64,000 nt of DNA from Bacteroidota bacterium (GTDB taxonomy: Bacteria > Bacteroidota > Bacteroidia > AKYH767-A > OLB10). The position numbers and the translations under genes were made by a program. Location: contig JADKFV010000002.1 of assembly GCA_016717325.1 (NCBI GenBank), forward strand, positions 422,873 to 486,872, read 5' to 3'. Below are positions 40,380-48,762 of the stretch, piece by piece (the first letter of the stretch is position 1; each line of letters begins with the position of its first letter). Below the pieces are notes generated by a model that was given only the letters and a program-made list of their open reading frames with translations, did not search any database and was not told the origin of the DNA.

Positions 40380-41525
40380 TTACAAGCGAATAACTTTTTG
40401 GAAAAAAATTGATCGATTTTCCTCTTTAATAATTAGTAAATAAATTCCACTTTGAACGTTTTTAAAATTAACAAGCGTATTATTGTTGCTAACTCTTTGT
40501 TCCTTTATTTTTTTTCCATCCATTGTAAATATTTCTAATTGCAAGGGCTTATCAGCATCTATGATGTGAGCAGCGCCAACATTTATTTCGCAATAATCCA
40601 ATATGGGATTGGGATAAATATTCAAGTAAGGAAATACTGATAATTCTTCGGTCCCGATAATGCTCGGATTTGCATAATAATAAATACCTACATTATAGCC
40701 AGAGAGTGATGTATCAAGCCCGGTGATTTCCAAAATAGGTCCATTCACATTTGGATTAAACCAAGTATAACTTACCAATTCACCTTCAAGAGGCATTAGA
40801 AAAGTGTCCTTGCTGTGTCTTATACTTTTAAATTTCAAACAATTGACAAAAGTGTCCTGATTCAAAATTAAGGTGCCGTTGCCCTCAGCCACTATACTGC
40901 GCCAACCGCCTGTATAATGAAACCCCGAACCGGACATGTCGTAATAGCTACCATAAAAAGTATCGTAAACAGAATCGTTGACAGAAAAAGGAAATACGAA
41001 ATATGTTTCGGAATCAGTAAGGTGAAAATTCCATTGTTCATACGAACCATGATTTGCCCACTTACCAATGAATGATACTTTGCTATTATCTGTTATGAAA
41101 TAATTATACATACTGTCAATATAGAAGAAAGAGCCTAGAGGACACTTCACGCATAAGTCTGATAAATAATAATTGGTTTGGGAGTTGTAAAAAACTGTAG
41201 TAGCGGGATCGATTGCAGTCGCAATGCTGTTTACTAATACCTTATTAGATTGAAAATTCCAAGTTACATTATTTCCAAAAATTTTCGCACTGTCAATATT
41301 TAAACTGTCCAAATATTTGTAAGGATAGGTGTTGTTCAAGGTGAAGTAATTGTTACGGTATATTGTTTGAGCATTCATACAACCCACTGCTACAATAAAT
41401 AGTAGCACAAACGAACTTGCCTTCTTAATTTCAAGTATCGAAGTAATCGTGATAGATAAATTGTTTTCTTCAAATTTATAATTTGAGTTTTGAGAAATTG
41501 AGCTTTTTGTTTTCATTTTATTCAT
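40380..41525 (-). CDS. Secreted protein with T9SS type A sorting domain
   Basis: 381 residues. The N-terminus is unusual: about 34 polar residues precede a hydrophobic signal-like stretch (SSFVLLFIVAVGCMNAQ), with no later ATG before it, so either the start is annotated too far upstream or a non-ATG start is used. The mature part is beta-rich with no recognised domain (for example FVFPFSVNDSVYDTFYG). It ends in a T9SS type A domain (IYPNPILDYCEINV ... LEIFTMDGKKIKEQ ... QSGIYLLIIKEENR ... VIRL). Function unknown. Convergent with the SBBP protein gene; upstream lies the first copy of the intergenic repeat. Confidence 0.8.
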   Translation of the reverse strand: MNKMKTKSSISQNSNYKFEENNLSITITSILEIKKASSFVLLFIVAVGCMNAQTIYRNNYFTLNNTYPYKYLDSLNIDSAKIFGNNVTWNFQSNKVLVNSIATAIDPATTVFYNSQTNYYLSDLCVKCPLGSFFYIDSMYNYFITDNSKVSFIGKWANHGSYEQWNFHLTDSETYFVFPFSVNDSVYDTFYGSYYDMSGSGFHYTGGWRSIVAEGNGTLILNQDTFVNCLKFKSIRHSKDTFLMPLEGELVSYTWFNPNVNGPILEITGLDTSLSGYNVGIYYYANPSIIGTEELSVFPYLNIYPNPILDYCEINVGAAHIIDADKPLQLEIFTMDGKKIKEQRVSNNNTLVNFKNVQSGIYLLIIKEENRSIFFQKVIRL

Positions 41526-41605
41526 GTTTTGATTTTGTTCAAAGATAAATTAAATTACCTACATATAATTTTGTTCAACTATTTAGAACCGGCAGCAATA
41601 CTCGA

Positions 41606-41860
41606 CCCCTGCTTGGCGTAGTCTTCAACTGCGAAATCGTGTTTACCAATCTCCGATTAGTAACTACAAATCTTATCTTCAAATATTTTAATTATGCGCA
41701 TCAATTTATTTTCTCGAAAGTACAAATTCTTTTTACATGCTGTGGTTATTTTTATGGCAGCATGAACTAAAATACAACGCAACATTTGCATTACGCAAAT
41801 TTTTATTTTAGACGTCAAGTGTGGAAGCTGGCGGTAGCGGGGGTCTACTATTTAATTAGC
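41606..41860 (+). repeat. Intergenic structured repeat, copy 1
   Basis: Part of a three-copy family. It holds the lead-in CCCCTGCTTGGCGTAGTC, a hairpin TTACCAATC/GATTAGTAA (41643-41663), and 51 bp later the 31-bp core at 41714-41744 (starts TCGAAAGTAC, ends CATGCTGTG). Twenty bp after the core comes a 23-bp block at 41764-41786 (starts GAACTAAAATAC). A small ATTTGC/GCAAAT hairpin with a T-rich tail (41784-41810) and GGCGGTAGCGGGGG follow. It fills most of the gap between the T9SS gene start at 41525 and the next gene's stop at 41903. Confidence 0.85.
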
Positions 41861-41902
41861 TTTGTTTAGTGGCTATGTCTATATTTTTGTTGGTCAAATA
41901 TT

Positions 41903-42343
41903 TCAATATTGATGGAATTGCAATTCATAATTAATACCGTCTTCGGTGAATAAGAATCTCAAACTGTTATTATCTTTGGTTGTTGGAAATCCGTAAATGC
42001 AGTTTTGTTCGATTATGTATTCTAATTCAACTATTTTAATAGGCTTGCTAATTTCTTTGGAGTTGCTTATTGTTTTTACTTCGTATTTGCGAATAGCATT
42101 TGGCGAGCCAAGCTTTTCAATAACAATTTGTTTGTTTATCAATATTACATTTTTTGTAAATAATTTGTAAATGAAGTTCTTACTGTCCCATCTAAAATTC
42201 AAGCATCCCAATGAATCTTGTTTCCAGTTTTCAAACATTTTTATTGTATCAACACTACTTGCTACCAGTGTAGTTTTTGATTGTGATTTGCTACTGGATT
42301 GCATTATTAAATAGCAAAAAATGATAAGAAAATATTTGTTCAT
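41903..42343 (-). CDS. Hypothetical secreted protein
   Basis: 146 residues, unrecognised. Signal peptide MNKYFLIIFCYLIMQSSSKSQ with a possible cleavage after SQ. The mature chain is Lys/Ile/Asn-rich with alternating hydrophobic beta-like segments (NVILINKQIVIEKLG, PIKIVELEYIIEQNCIYGF, LRFLFTEDGINYELQFHQY) and no cysteine pattern or enzyme motif. Complete at both ends. It lies between copies 1 and 2 of the intergenic repeat with no neighbour in the same operon, suggesting an accessory orphan. The AT-richness seems higher than in the flanking metabolic genes. Confidence 0.6.
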   Translation of the reverse strand: MNKYFLIIFCYLIMQSSSKSQSKTTLVASSVDTIKMFENWKQDSLGCLNFRWDSKNFIYKLFTKNVILINKQIVIEKLGSPNAIRKYEVKTISNSKEISKPIKIVELEYIIEQNCIYGFPTTKDNNSLRFLFTEDGINYELQFHQY

Positions 42344-42414
42344 AGCCTAATTACTGTTTCATTTCTATTTATCGTTTTGAAAAAATTAATCTAAAGTTGG
42401 GTCGGCTTCAACTG

Positions 42415-42565
42415 CCCCTGCTTGGCGTAGTCTTCAACTGCGAAATCGTGTTTGCCAATCTCTGATTGGTAACTACAAATCTTATCTTCAAAATTATTAT
42501 TTAAGCGCATCAATTTATTTTTTCGAAAGTACAAATTCTTTTTACATGCTGTGATTATTTTATGG
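42415..42565 (+). repeat. Intergenic structured repeat, copy 2 (3'-truncated)
   Basis: Same lead-in as copy 1, hairpin TTGCCAATC/GATTGGTAA (42452-42472), 51-bp spacer, core at 42523-42553. Similarity stops shortly after the core, so the GAACTAAAATAC block is missing. The rest of the gap up to 42812 is AT-rich with nothing recognisable. Confidence 0.85.
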
Positions 42566-42812
42566 CACTATTTTTTTTACTTCAAACATTTACGGTTTGT
42601 CGTTTTTATATTCTTTTCCTGAAATTTCTAAACTAACACTATTCATTTTAAATTGACAGAAACTAAATAAATATTTTAGAGTGAAAGTAATAAAGATTGG
42701 TATGCGATTTCGCAACAAAATAAGTATGTCGAATTATCCGAAATAATTCTACTTATGTAAACAAAATAATTTGATTTGCTCCTTGAAAAAAAATGGATGG
42801 CTAAATATATTA

Positions 42813-42841
42813 TTGTAAAATAAAAATATTATTTACATTTG
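42813..42841 (+). promoter_or_regulatory. Promoter of the toxin-antitoxin pair
   Basis: TTG (42813-42815), 18 bp, TACATTTG (42834-42841): both elements of the Bacteroidota housekeeping promoter, 41 bp before the antitoxin ATG. Confidence 0.6.
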
Positions 42842-42882
42842 CTTAGGAATTATTAAAAACGATTTTTTTAAAAATTTTGGTT

Positions 42883-43107
42883 ATGACTATAAATGCTCAA
42901 AGAAAAAATATCATTGATCAACTGCAACTTATTGATGATAAAGATTTACTATCTACAATACAAACTGTAATAGAATATGGAGTCAAAAAATCGAACTTCC
43001 AGGTTATATCAATGGAAGAACAAACACGGATATTAAAAATAAAATCGAGTAATCGGGAGGAAGATTTTATTGATGAGGAAGTTTTAGATAAACTTCTTGA
43101 TTCTTAA
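42883..43107 (+). CDS. Putative antitoxin of a ParE-type toxin-antitoxin pair
   Basis: 74 residues from ATG 42883 (MTINAQRKNIIDQLQ). Small, charged and helical, with a first half of heptad-like pattern (IIDQLQLIDDKDLLSTIQTVIEYGV) and an acidic C-terminus (NREEDFIDEEVLDKLLDS). That layout is common in antitoxins that dimerise and wrap a RelE/ParE toxin. No known DNA-binding fold is obvious. The toxin start follows two bases after its stop, so translation is coupled. Identity rests mainly on this position. An earlier in-frame TTG (42877) would add two residues. Confidence 0.7.
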   Translation: MTINAQRKNIIDQLQLIDDKDLLSTIQTVIEYGVKKSNFQVISMEEQTRILKIKSSNREEDFIDEEVLDKLLDS

Positions 43108-43109
43108 TA

Positions 43110-43412
43110 ATGCAGAAATCTTACACAGTAAAATTATCTCAAGACTCGATTGACAGCCTTGTCGCGGCCAAAAATTATTACAATAACTGTAAGCCTAACC
43201 TTGGAAAAAAATTTATTGCTAATTATAAGACAGCGATAAAAAAATTGAAAAGGAACCCTTTTTACAAGATTCAATACAATGATATTCGCTGCATAATGAT
43301 ACCCAAATTTCAAGATAGGATTCACTATTTTGTTAATGAAGAAAAGCAAATTATTTTTATTCTTGATGTGATACATTGCAAGCTTAACCCAGATGACAAT
43401 TGGCTTTGGTAA
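43110..43412 (+). CDS. RelE/ParE-family toxin
   Basis: 100 residues. Seen: N-terminal strand YTVKLSQDSIDSLVAAKNYY, helix FIANYKTAIKKLKRNPF, then the beta-sheet core QYNDIRCIMIPKFQDRIHYFVNEEKQIIFILDVIHCKLNPDDNW (cited by its parts YNDIRCIMIPKF, RIHYFV and IFILDVIH). This is the order and spacing of the ParE/RelE plasmid-stabilisation fold. RelE members cut mRNA on the ribosome and ParE members poison gyrase; the sequence does not decide which. It follows its antitoxin by two bases. Intergenic repeat copy 3 lies about 230 bp downstream. Confidence 0.85.
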   Translation: MQKSYTVKLSQDSIDSLVAAKNYYNNCKPNLGKKFIANYKTAIKKLKRNPFYKIQYNDIRCIMIPKFQDRIHYFVNEEKQIIFILDVIHCKLNPDDNWLW

Positions 43413-43641
43413 TTTCATTGACTTGTATTGCGCAAAATTTATTGTGAAACTATTTCTGGCAACATGTAGACGTTGTTATCATACTTTTAAAAAATTATTT
43501 TTCACTAAAAAAATACCCAAATGCTTACTCCGCAACTATTACATTGGCCGCTTTTCATTCATTTCCATAATTTGGGTTATTTGGAATTTGAAAATTGACT
43601 TGTAAAGTTCATTCGATTGCCGCTATCTCTCACCACATCAT

Positions 43642-43856
43642 TTCGTTAATCAATCTCTGATTGATTCTAACATCACTCGTCTTCAAACTTATTATTTATC
43701 CCCATTAATTCTTCTCCTCGAAAGTACAAATTCTTTTTACATGCTGTGATTGTTTTTATGTCTGCCGGAACTAAAATACAACGCAACATTTTCATTAAGG
43801 ATATTTTGAATTTATACGCTAGGGCGGTTGCTTTTTATAGCGGGGGCAATTTAATA
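43642..43856 (+). repeat. Intergenic structured repeat, copy 3
   Basis: Diverged lead-in; perfect hairpin AATCAATC-TCT-GATTGATT (43648-43666), 51-bp spacer, 31-bp core at 43718-43748 identical to copies 1 and 2, then 19 bp and the 23-bp GAACTAAAATAC block (43768-43790). A TAGCGGGGGC segment near 43838-43847 matches the GTAGCGGGGG end of copy 1. Same orientation as the others. Confidence 0.85.
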
Positions 43857-43871
43857 CCACCGCAAATAAAA

Positions 43872-43899
43872 CTGCCGCAAGCGCGGCAGGTATTTTATT
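43872..43899. terminator. Bidirectional terminator-like hairpin
   Basis: CTGCCGC (43872-43878), loop AAGC, GCGGCAG (43883-43889), with ATAAAA before and GTATTTTATTTTT after. It separates the toxin gene from the convergent DUF2442 gene. Confidence 0.8.
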
Positions 43900-43944
43900 T
43901 TTGACTTTGTAAAAAAACCGAAGACTCGTGTAGTTGTCGAGCGG

Positions 43945-44181
43945 CTATTTCAAAAGCAATTCAACGGAAATATCTTCATCCAAATCTTGCCAATGTATGC
44001 CTTCACCTTTTCCAATAAAACGCCAATTATTCAATTGTGCCTGTGTGGCATTTCGCAGACTTACAAACCATTCAAGTGGGAATGATATTTCTCTACCATC
44101 TTCCATAAACAGCATCATTTTGTTTTCTGTAAATTTTACATCAACAGCGTTATTCGATTTATTTATTGTTAAAGTATTCAT
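43945..44181 (-). CDS. DUF2442 domain-containing protein
   Basis: 78 residues. The chain matches the compact DUF2442 family: V-D-V-K-F-T-E-N-K-M-M-L-F-M-E-D-G-R-E-I-S-F-P-L-E-W-F (key parts MEDGREISFPLEWF), then a short linker with RNATQAQLNNWRF and GIHWQDLDEDISVELLL, the characteristic W-x-x-L-D-E-D-I ending. The function is unknown; family members are often paired with DUF4160 proteins and suspected to be part of toxin-antitoxin-like modules. Here the start codon lies within the tail of a decayed DUF4160 gene (44159-44395), overlapping it out of frame by 23 bp, exactly as in intact pairs. Confidence 0.9.
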   Translation of the reverse strand: MNTLTINKSNNAVDVKFTENKMMLFMEDGREISFPLEWFVSLRNATQAQLNNWRFIGKGEGIHWQDLDEDISVELLLK

Positions 44182-44395
44182 TCCACTTTATATTAAATAT
44201 GTTTTTATTTCCTTCTACAATAGTACGTATTTCTTTTAATTCCTTTCAATTAAAGTCCGAAGATTTTACTAATTCAACAACACCCAAATTGAATTTGGCA
44301 GTCCTGCCGGTACTCTCAACATGTATGTGTGCAGAAAGATGCTCGTTGCTGTAGAAAAAAAATCTATATCCATATACAAAAAGTAAAGATGGCGT
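44159..44395 (-). pseudogene. Decayed DUF4160 gene, partner of DUF2442
   Basis: Reading the minus strand from 44395 gives T-P-S-L-L-F-V, then YGYRFFFYSNE, then HLSAHIHVE, the hallmark of DUF4160 (YRFFFYSNE...PHIHVE). It continues GRTAKFNLGVVELVKSSDFN, meets an in-frame TGA at 44248-44246, and then resumes in the same frame with KELKEIRTIVEGN and IKWNEYFNNK before a TAA at 44161-44159. Two lesions are visible: the expected ATG start is ACG (44395-44393), and there is one nonsense codon. All family landmarks are otherwise present and the length (about 78 codons) is right. Two substitutions are not typical of homopolymer sequencing error, so real decay is likely; a non-ATG start is the alternative for the first. 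Confidence 0.75.
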
Positions 44396-44650
44396 TTTAT
44401 TGTTTTGTTGTGCGAGTCTGTAAAAAATGATCTTCTGTAAAACTTAAATTGATTGAGGCATGTTGCTAAATTTTATGCTTTGTTTAGAAGCCAATAACGT
44501 AAACGCTGTTATGGTTAACAGTAGTTTGCCATAAATTTCTTGGCTTCCTTGCGTGCTTTTTTCATCATCATTCTAATCCCATTAAACCCAAATCTATAAT
44601 ATTCAAAAACTAAATTATTTAAAACCAAGTTTTCAAAAAATAAAAAAGGC
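44396..44650. other. Gap without clear genes
   Basis: AT-rich. The only coding hint is an 18-codon minus-strand frame (44515-44571) giving a Lys-rich peptide (MMMKKARKEAKKFMANYC). Too short to support as a gene, although its basic composition is notable. Confidence 0.4.
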
Positions 44651-46039
44651 TTACAAATGAATCACCTCGCCATAAGCAACAGCGGTAGCTTCCATCATGG
44701 CTTCGCTCATTGTAGGGTGGGGATGTACGGCTTTCAATATTTCGTTGCCAGTGGTTTCGAGTTTGCGGGCTACTACTGCTTCGGCAATTATTTCGGTAAC
44801 GTTAGCACCTATCATATGGCAACCCAAAAACTCGCCATACTGCGCATCGTAAATAACTTTTACAAAACCATCTTTAGCACCGGCAGCACTTGCCTTGCCC
44901 GATGCGCTGAAAGGAAACTTACCCACCTTTATTTCGAAACCTGCTGCTATTGCACCTTTTTCGGTATAGCCTACACTGGCAATTTCGGGCGAGGTATAAG
45001 TACATCCGGGTATGTTGTTATAATTTAATGGCTCGGGGTGATGGCCGGCAATTTTTTCCACACAAATAATTCCTTCGGCCGAGGCTACATGTGCCAGTGC
45101 TTGTCCTTTAACAATATCGCCTATGGCATATACACCGGGTATGTTTGTTTGATAAAAATCGTTTACCACCACCTTGCCTTTATCGGTAATCACACCAGTT
45201 TCTTCCAAGCCAATATTTTCGATATTGGTTGCAATACCTACTGCAGATAAAACAATATCGCAGGTAATTTCCTGTTCGCCTTTTTTAGTTTTTACTTTTA
45301 CAACGCATTGTGCACCCGATGTATCCACACTCTCGACCGATGAATCTGTCATTACGGAAATTCCCGATTTTTTGAAACTCTTTTCCAATTGCTTCGACAC
45401 TTCCTCGTCTTCAACTGGGACTATGGCGGGCATAAATTCTATCAGGGTAACCTTTGTTCCCATGGCATTATAAAAATAAGCAAACTCACTGCCTATAGCT
45501 CCCGAACCCACCACTACCATCGATTGAGGTTGTTGTGGTAAGGTCATTGCTTCGCGATAGCCAATCACTTTTTTGCCATCTTGAGGCAAATTGGGAAGAA
45601 TACGACTGCGTGCACCGGTAGCTAAAATAATATGATTGGCCTCAAGTGTTTGTATAACTCCGGCAGCATCGGTTACTTCAAGTTTTTTGCCGGGCTTAAG
45701 TTTACCCGACCCCATTATCACGTCAATCTTATTTTTTTTCATAAGAAACTGTACACCCTTACTCATACCATCGGCCACGCCACGGCTACGTTTTACAACC
45801 TTTTCGAAATCGGCTTTGCCGCCTTCTACCGTAATACCATAATCTGCAGCATGCTGCAAATATTCGAATACCTGAGCGCTTTTTAGCAAAGCTTTAGTAG
45901 GTATACAACCCCAATTTAAACACACTCCTCCAAGCGATTCGCGCTCCACAATAGCTGTTTTTAAGCCCAATTGCGATGCGCGAATTGCAGCTACATATCC
46001 TCCGGGTCCACTACCCAATACTATAAGATCATATTTCAT
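44651..46039 (-). CDS. lpdA: Dihydrolipoyl dehydrogenase
   Basis: 462 residues. E3 component of 2-oxo-acid dehydrogenase complexes (and of glycine cleavage): reoxidises dihydrolipoyl groups with NAD+ through FAD. Seen: FAD-binding GSGPGGYVAAI (9-19), the redox-active disulfide GGVCLNWGCIPTK (Cys40, Cys45), a second nucleotide-binding VVVGSGAIGSEFAY, YAIGDIV, and the C-terminal dimerisation domain with HPHPTMSEAMMEA holding the catalytic His441-Glu446 pair. Length and motifs are canonical. Monocistronic by position; divergent from the sugar-dehydrogenase gene. Confidence 0.97.
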   Translation of the reverse strand: MKYDLIVLGSGPGGYVAAIRASQLGLKTAIVERESLGGVCLNWGCIPTKALLKSAQVFEYLQHAADYGITVEGGKADFEKVVKRSRGVADGMSKGVQFLMKKNKIDVIMGSGKLKPGKKLEVTDAAGVIQTLEANHIILATGARSRILPNLPQDGKKVIGYREAMTLPQQPQSMVVVGSGAIGSEFAYFYNAMGTKVTLIEFMPAIVPVEDEEVSKQLEKSFKKSGISVMTDSSVESVDTSGAQCVVKVKTKKGEQEITCDIVLSAVGIATNIENIGLEETGVITDKGKVVVNDFYQTNIPGVYAIGDIVKGQALAHVASAEGIICVEKIAGHHPEPLNYNNIPGCTYTSPEIASVGYTEKGAIAAGFEIKVGKFPFSASGKASAAGAKDGFVKVIYDAQYGEFLGCHMIGANVTEIIAEAVVARKLETTGNEILKAVHPHPTMSEAMMEATAVAYGEVIHL

Positions 46040-46133
46040 AAAGTAATTTATATTTTGTTTTTTAATGCGGCTAAGATAATCAACAATTTATAAACAAAAG
46101 TCTTCAACAGAAATTTATGATTTTGCGAGAAAC

Positions 46134-46169
46134 TTTTGTTGGTTTTAGGGGTTTTTAGCCTTATGTTTG
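46134..46169 (+). promoter_or_regulatory. Promoter of the first sugar-dehydrogenase-like gene
   Basis: TTTTGTTG (46134-46141) and, 20 bp on, TATGTTTG (46162-46169): the Bacteroidota -33 and -7 elements, with the ATG 37 bp after the -7 box. Confidence 0.6.
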
Positions 46170-46206
46170 CACTTTAAAATTAAGCGCTAAATAAATTGAC
46201 CTTAAC

Positions 46207-48695
46207 ATGAATTATAAAAAACTTTTCTTTCTGTTTTTGTTTTCGTTTTTGTTTAAATTTCAATCGCTTTCGCAGCTACTCAGCAATGGTTTTTATAAAG
46301 TAGAAGTTGTAAATCAAAATCCTGCTTTGAAAGCTGCCGAAGGTTTAACATTCGACAAAAACGGACGAGGGTATATTTGGGACAAACGAGGGTATGTTTT
46401 TATACTCGAAACAAACGGCACGCTCAATACAACGCCATTACTTGATATCAAAGAAGAGGTTGCCAATTTTGGCGACAATGGATTAAATGGATTTGCATTG
46501 GATCCTGATTTTTTAACTAACGGATATATTTATGCAGGATACTCCGTTGACAGGTATTACTATGATTATTTTGGTTTGCCAGGTTATGATCCTGATTCAT
46601 CGTTTATCGATACTTTGTCGTTTGGGCGCATCACTCGCTTTAAGGCCGACATAAGTACAAATTATACAACCATTGTTCCCGGCAGCCGCACTATACTGCT
46701 TGGCGATAGCATTCACAATGGCATGCCGGTTTTATATTTTTCGCACAGCAATGGAAATTTAGTTTTTGGTAATGATGGTTCGCTGCTTGCCGCGGTTGGC
46801 GATGCTGCAGCTTATACAACGCTTGATACCGGTTCTAATTCATTCACTTATTGGAATCAAGGGTTAGTGGATAATGTTATTGAACCAAAACATAACGTAG
46901 GAGCGTGGCGTGCTCAAATGCTTACAACTTTGAGTGGAAAATATTGCGACTCGATCCTCAAACAGGCGATGGTTTGCCCAGCAACCCTTTTTATGATACT
47001 ACCGATGCACGGGCGCCACAGTCGCGCATATATAGCTTAGGGTACAGAAATCCATTTCGATTTTCTATTGTAAAAAATACCGGTGATACAGATATAACTG
47101 CCGGCAATCCGGGAACGCTTATACTTGGCGATGTGGGTTGGTCGAAGTGGGAAGAAATAGATATTATAAAAACAGCTGGATTAAATGCAGGTTGGCCTTA
47201 TTTTGAAGGCTTGGCAACCAATCCTTTTTTTGAGATTTCGGATGAGGTAAACGAAGATGAACCCAATCCATTATATTCTCCCGGCATTTGCGATTTTCAG
47301 TATTTCCGGTTTCGCGATTTATTGCAGCAGGAAAGTAATTTGAATCCTCCATTCCCAAATCCCTGCGACAGTTCAATCAACATGACTCAGAAACATCAGT
47401 CTTATCATTTTAGGCCGACCTTGGAATGGCGACACAATCAAAAATTAACCCGTACCGGAATATTTAGCGGAGGAACCGGAAAGGGAATTCCCATCAATAT
47501 AAATTTGGCTAATTCTCCTATAAAAGGCGAAATGTTTGAAGGTAATGCTGCTGTGGGAGGATTTGTTTATCAAACCAATAAAGTGCCTTTAGAGTTTCAA
47601 AATGCTGTGTTCTTTGGCGATTATGGCGAAGGTTGGATTCATTACATTCGTGCTGATGCAAACCTTAATATTGATTCAGTTTTCTCCTTCGATACCACAG
47701 CATCAACAATAGTTTGCCTTACATATAACGAAATTGATGCTTGCATTTACTATGTAAGTTTTCCAGATAAAATTTATAAAATATGCTATCCCGGCTTAGT
47801 AAATAATCCTCCTGTTTCGCTACCAACATCCGATACTATTTATGGACCATCACCATTAACCGTTAATTTTGATGGTACGGCATCGTTCGATCCTGAAACT
47901 GGACCTTTGACTTATCAGTGGGATTTTGCCGACAATGGCGCAGTGAGCAACAATGCAATCGACAGCCATACGTTTAGCCCCGGACCCGGTTTTCCAGTTT
48001 TGTATAATGTAACTTTAACTGTTACCGATACGGGAATGTTGCAAAACACAAAGCATTTACTTATTCATGTTAACAACACTCCACCAAAAGTTGATATTAC
48101 TTCTCCATTAATCGGTACCACCTACAGCACTTCTATTCCTACACTTATCAATATGCCAGCACAGGTCAGTGATTTGGAATCGCCAAATGTTCAGTTGTCA
48201 TATAGCTGGAAGGTAGAAAAATACCACAATAGCCATACCCATCCGGAGTGCGATGAAACCGACCCTGTTACATATTGTATTCTTCCGCCCGAAGTTTGCC
48301 TGCCTAATGATACTGTATGGTACAAAGTTTCACTTACCGTTACCGACCCCCAAGGCTTAAAAGGATATGATTTTGTGGGGATTCCGCCATTATGTAATGT
48401 TGGATTGAATAATTTGTTGTTTCAGCAGAACAAAGAAATACTAATGTTTCCAAACCCAATAGAAAACGACCAATTTGATATTAAATTTTTCGATGAGAAG
48501 ATAAGAACGGTAAATAAAAAAGATGTTCAAATCTTTACATCTAATGGAGATGAATTTAGCCCAAAAAATTATACTTTTGGGTTTAACAATAATTCAACCT
48601 GGAGTGTGAAACTAAACCATTTGCCTTCCGGTCTTTATTTCATAAAAATCAATACTGGTACTAACTTTGTAAAGGCTAAGTTTATAAAATTATAA
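46207..48695 (+). CDS. T9SS PQQ-dependent sugar dehydrogenase-like protein, one frame break
   Basis: One gene of about 829 residues; one A is missing at 46938-46941 (GGAAAATATTG), after which LTTLSGK continues into ILRLDPQTGDGLPSNPFYD. The tandem paralogue has the uninterrupted SYNGKILRVDPATGMGLPSNPFYD, confirming the join. Signal peptide MNYKKLFFLFLFSFLFKFQSLSQ. The first 500 residues are a glucose/sorbosone dehydrogenase-type propeller (FGDNGLNGFALDPDF, YFSHSNGNLVFGNDGSLL, LGYRNPFRFSI, LGDVGWSKWEEIDII, GWPYFEG). Then a PKD domain (FDGTASFDPETGPLTYQWDF), a further beta domain, and a sorting domain (MFPNPIENDQFDIK ... LPSGLYFIKI ... KFIKL). The fold oxidises sugars with PQQ and Ca2+ in studied members; activity here is inferred. 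Confidence 0.85.
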
Positions 48696-48762
48696 TTTAA
48701 AATAAACACATTTTGTCAAAAAAAAATGCAGTTGTTGGAACTTAATCTATATACTAAATCTA

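Noticed and set aside
40218..40412. Small plus-strand open frame (64 codons)
   Set aside because: Overlaps the 3' end of a supported minus-strand T9SS gene; no recognisable features.
41821..41860. Possible tRNA or small structured RNA at GGCGGTAGCGGGGG
   Set aside because: No cloverleaf, no T-loop sequence; the segment is simply part of the repeat shared with copy 3.
41526..44400. Integron cassette array with attC sites
   Set aside because: The repeats lack recognisable paired RYYYAAC/GTTRRRY core sites and no integrase is in the window, so a classical integron is not supported.
44515..44571. 18-codon Lys-rich micro-ORF downstream of lpdA
   Set aside because: Too short, no conservation evidence available, no clear initiation signal.
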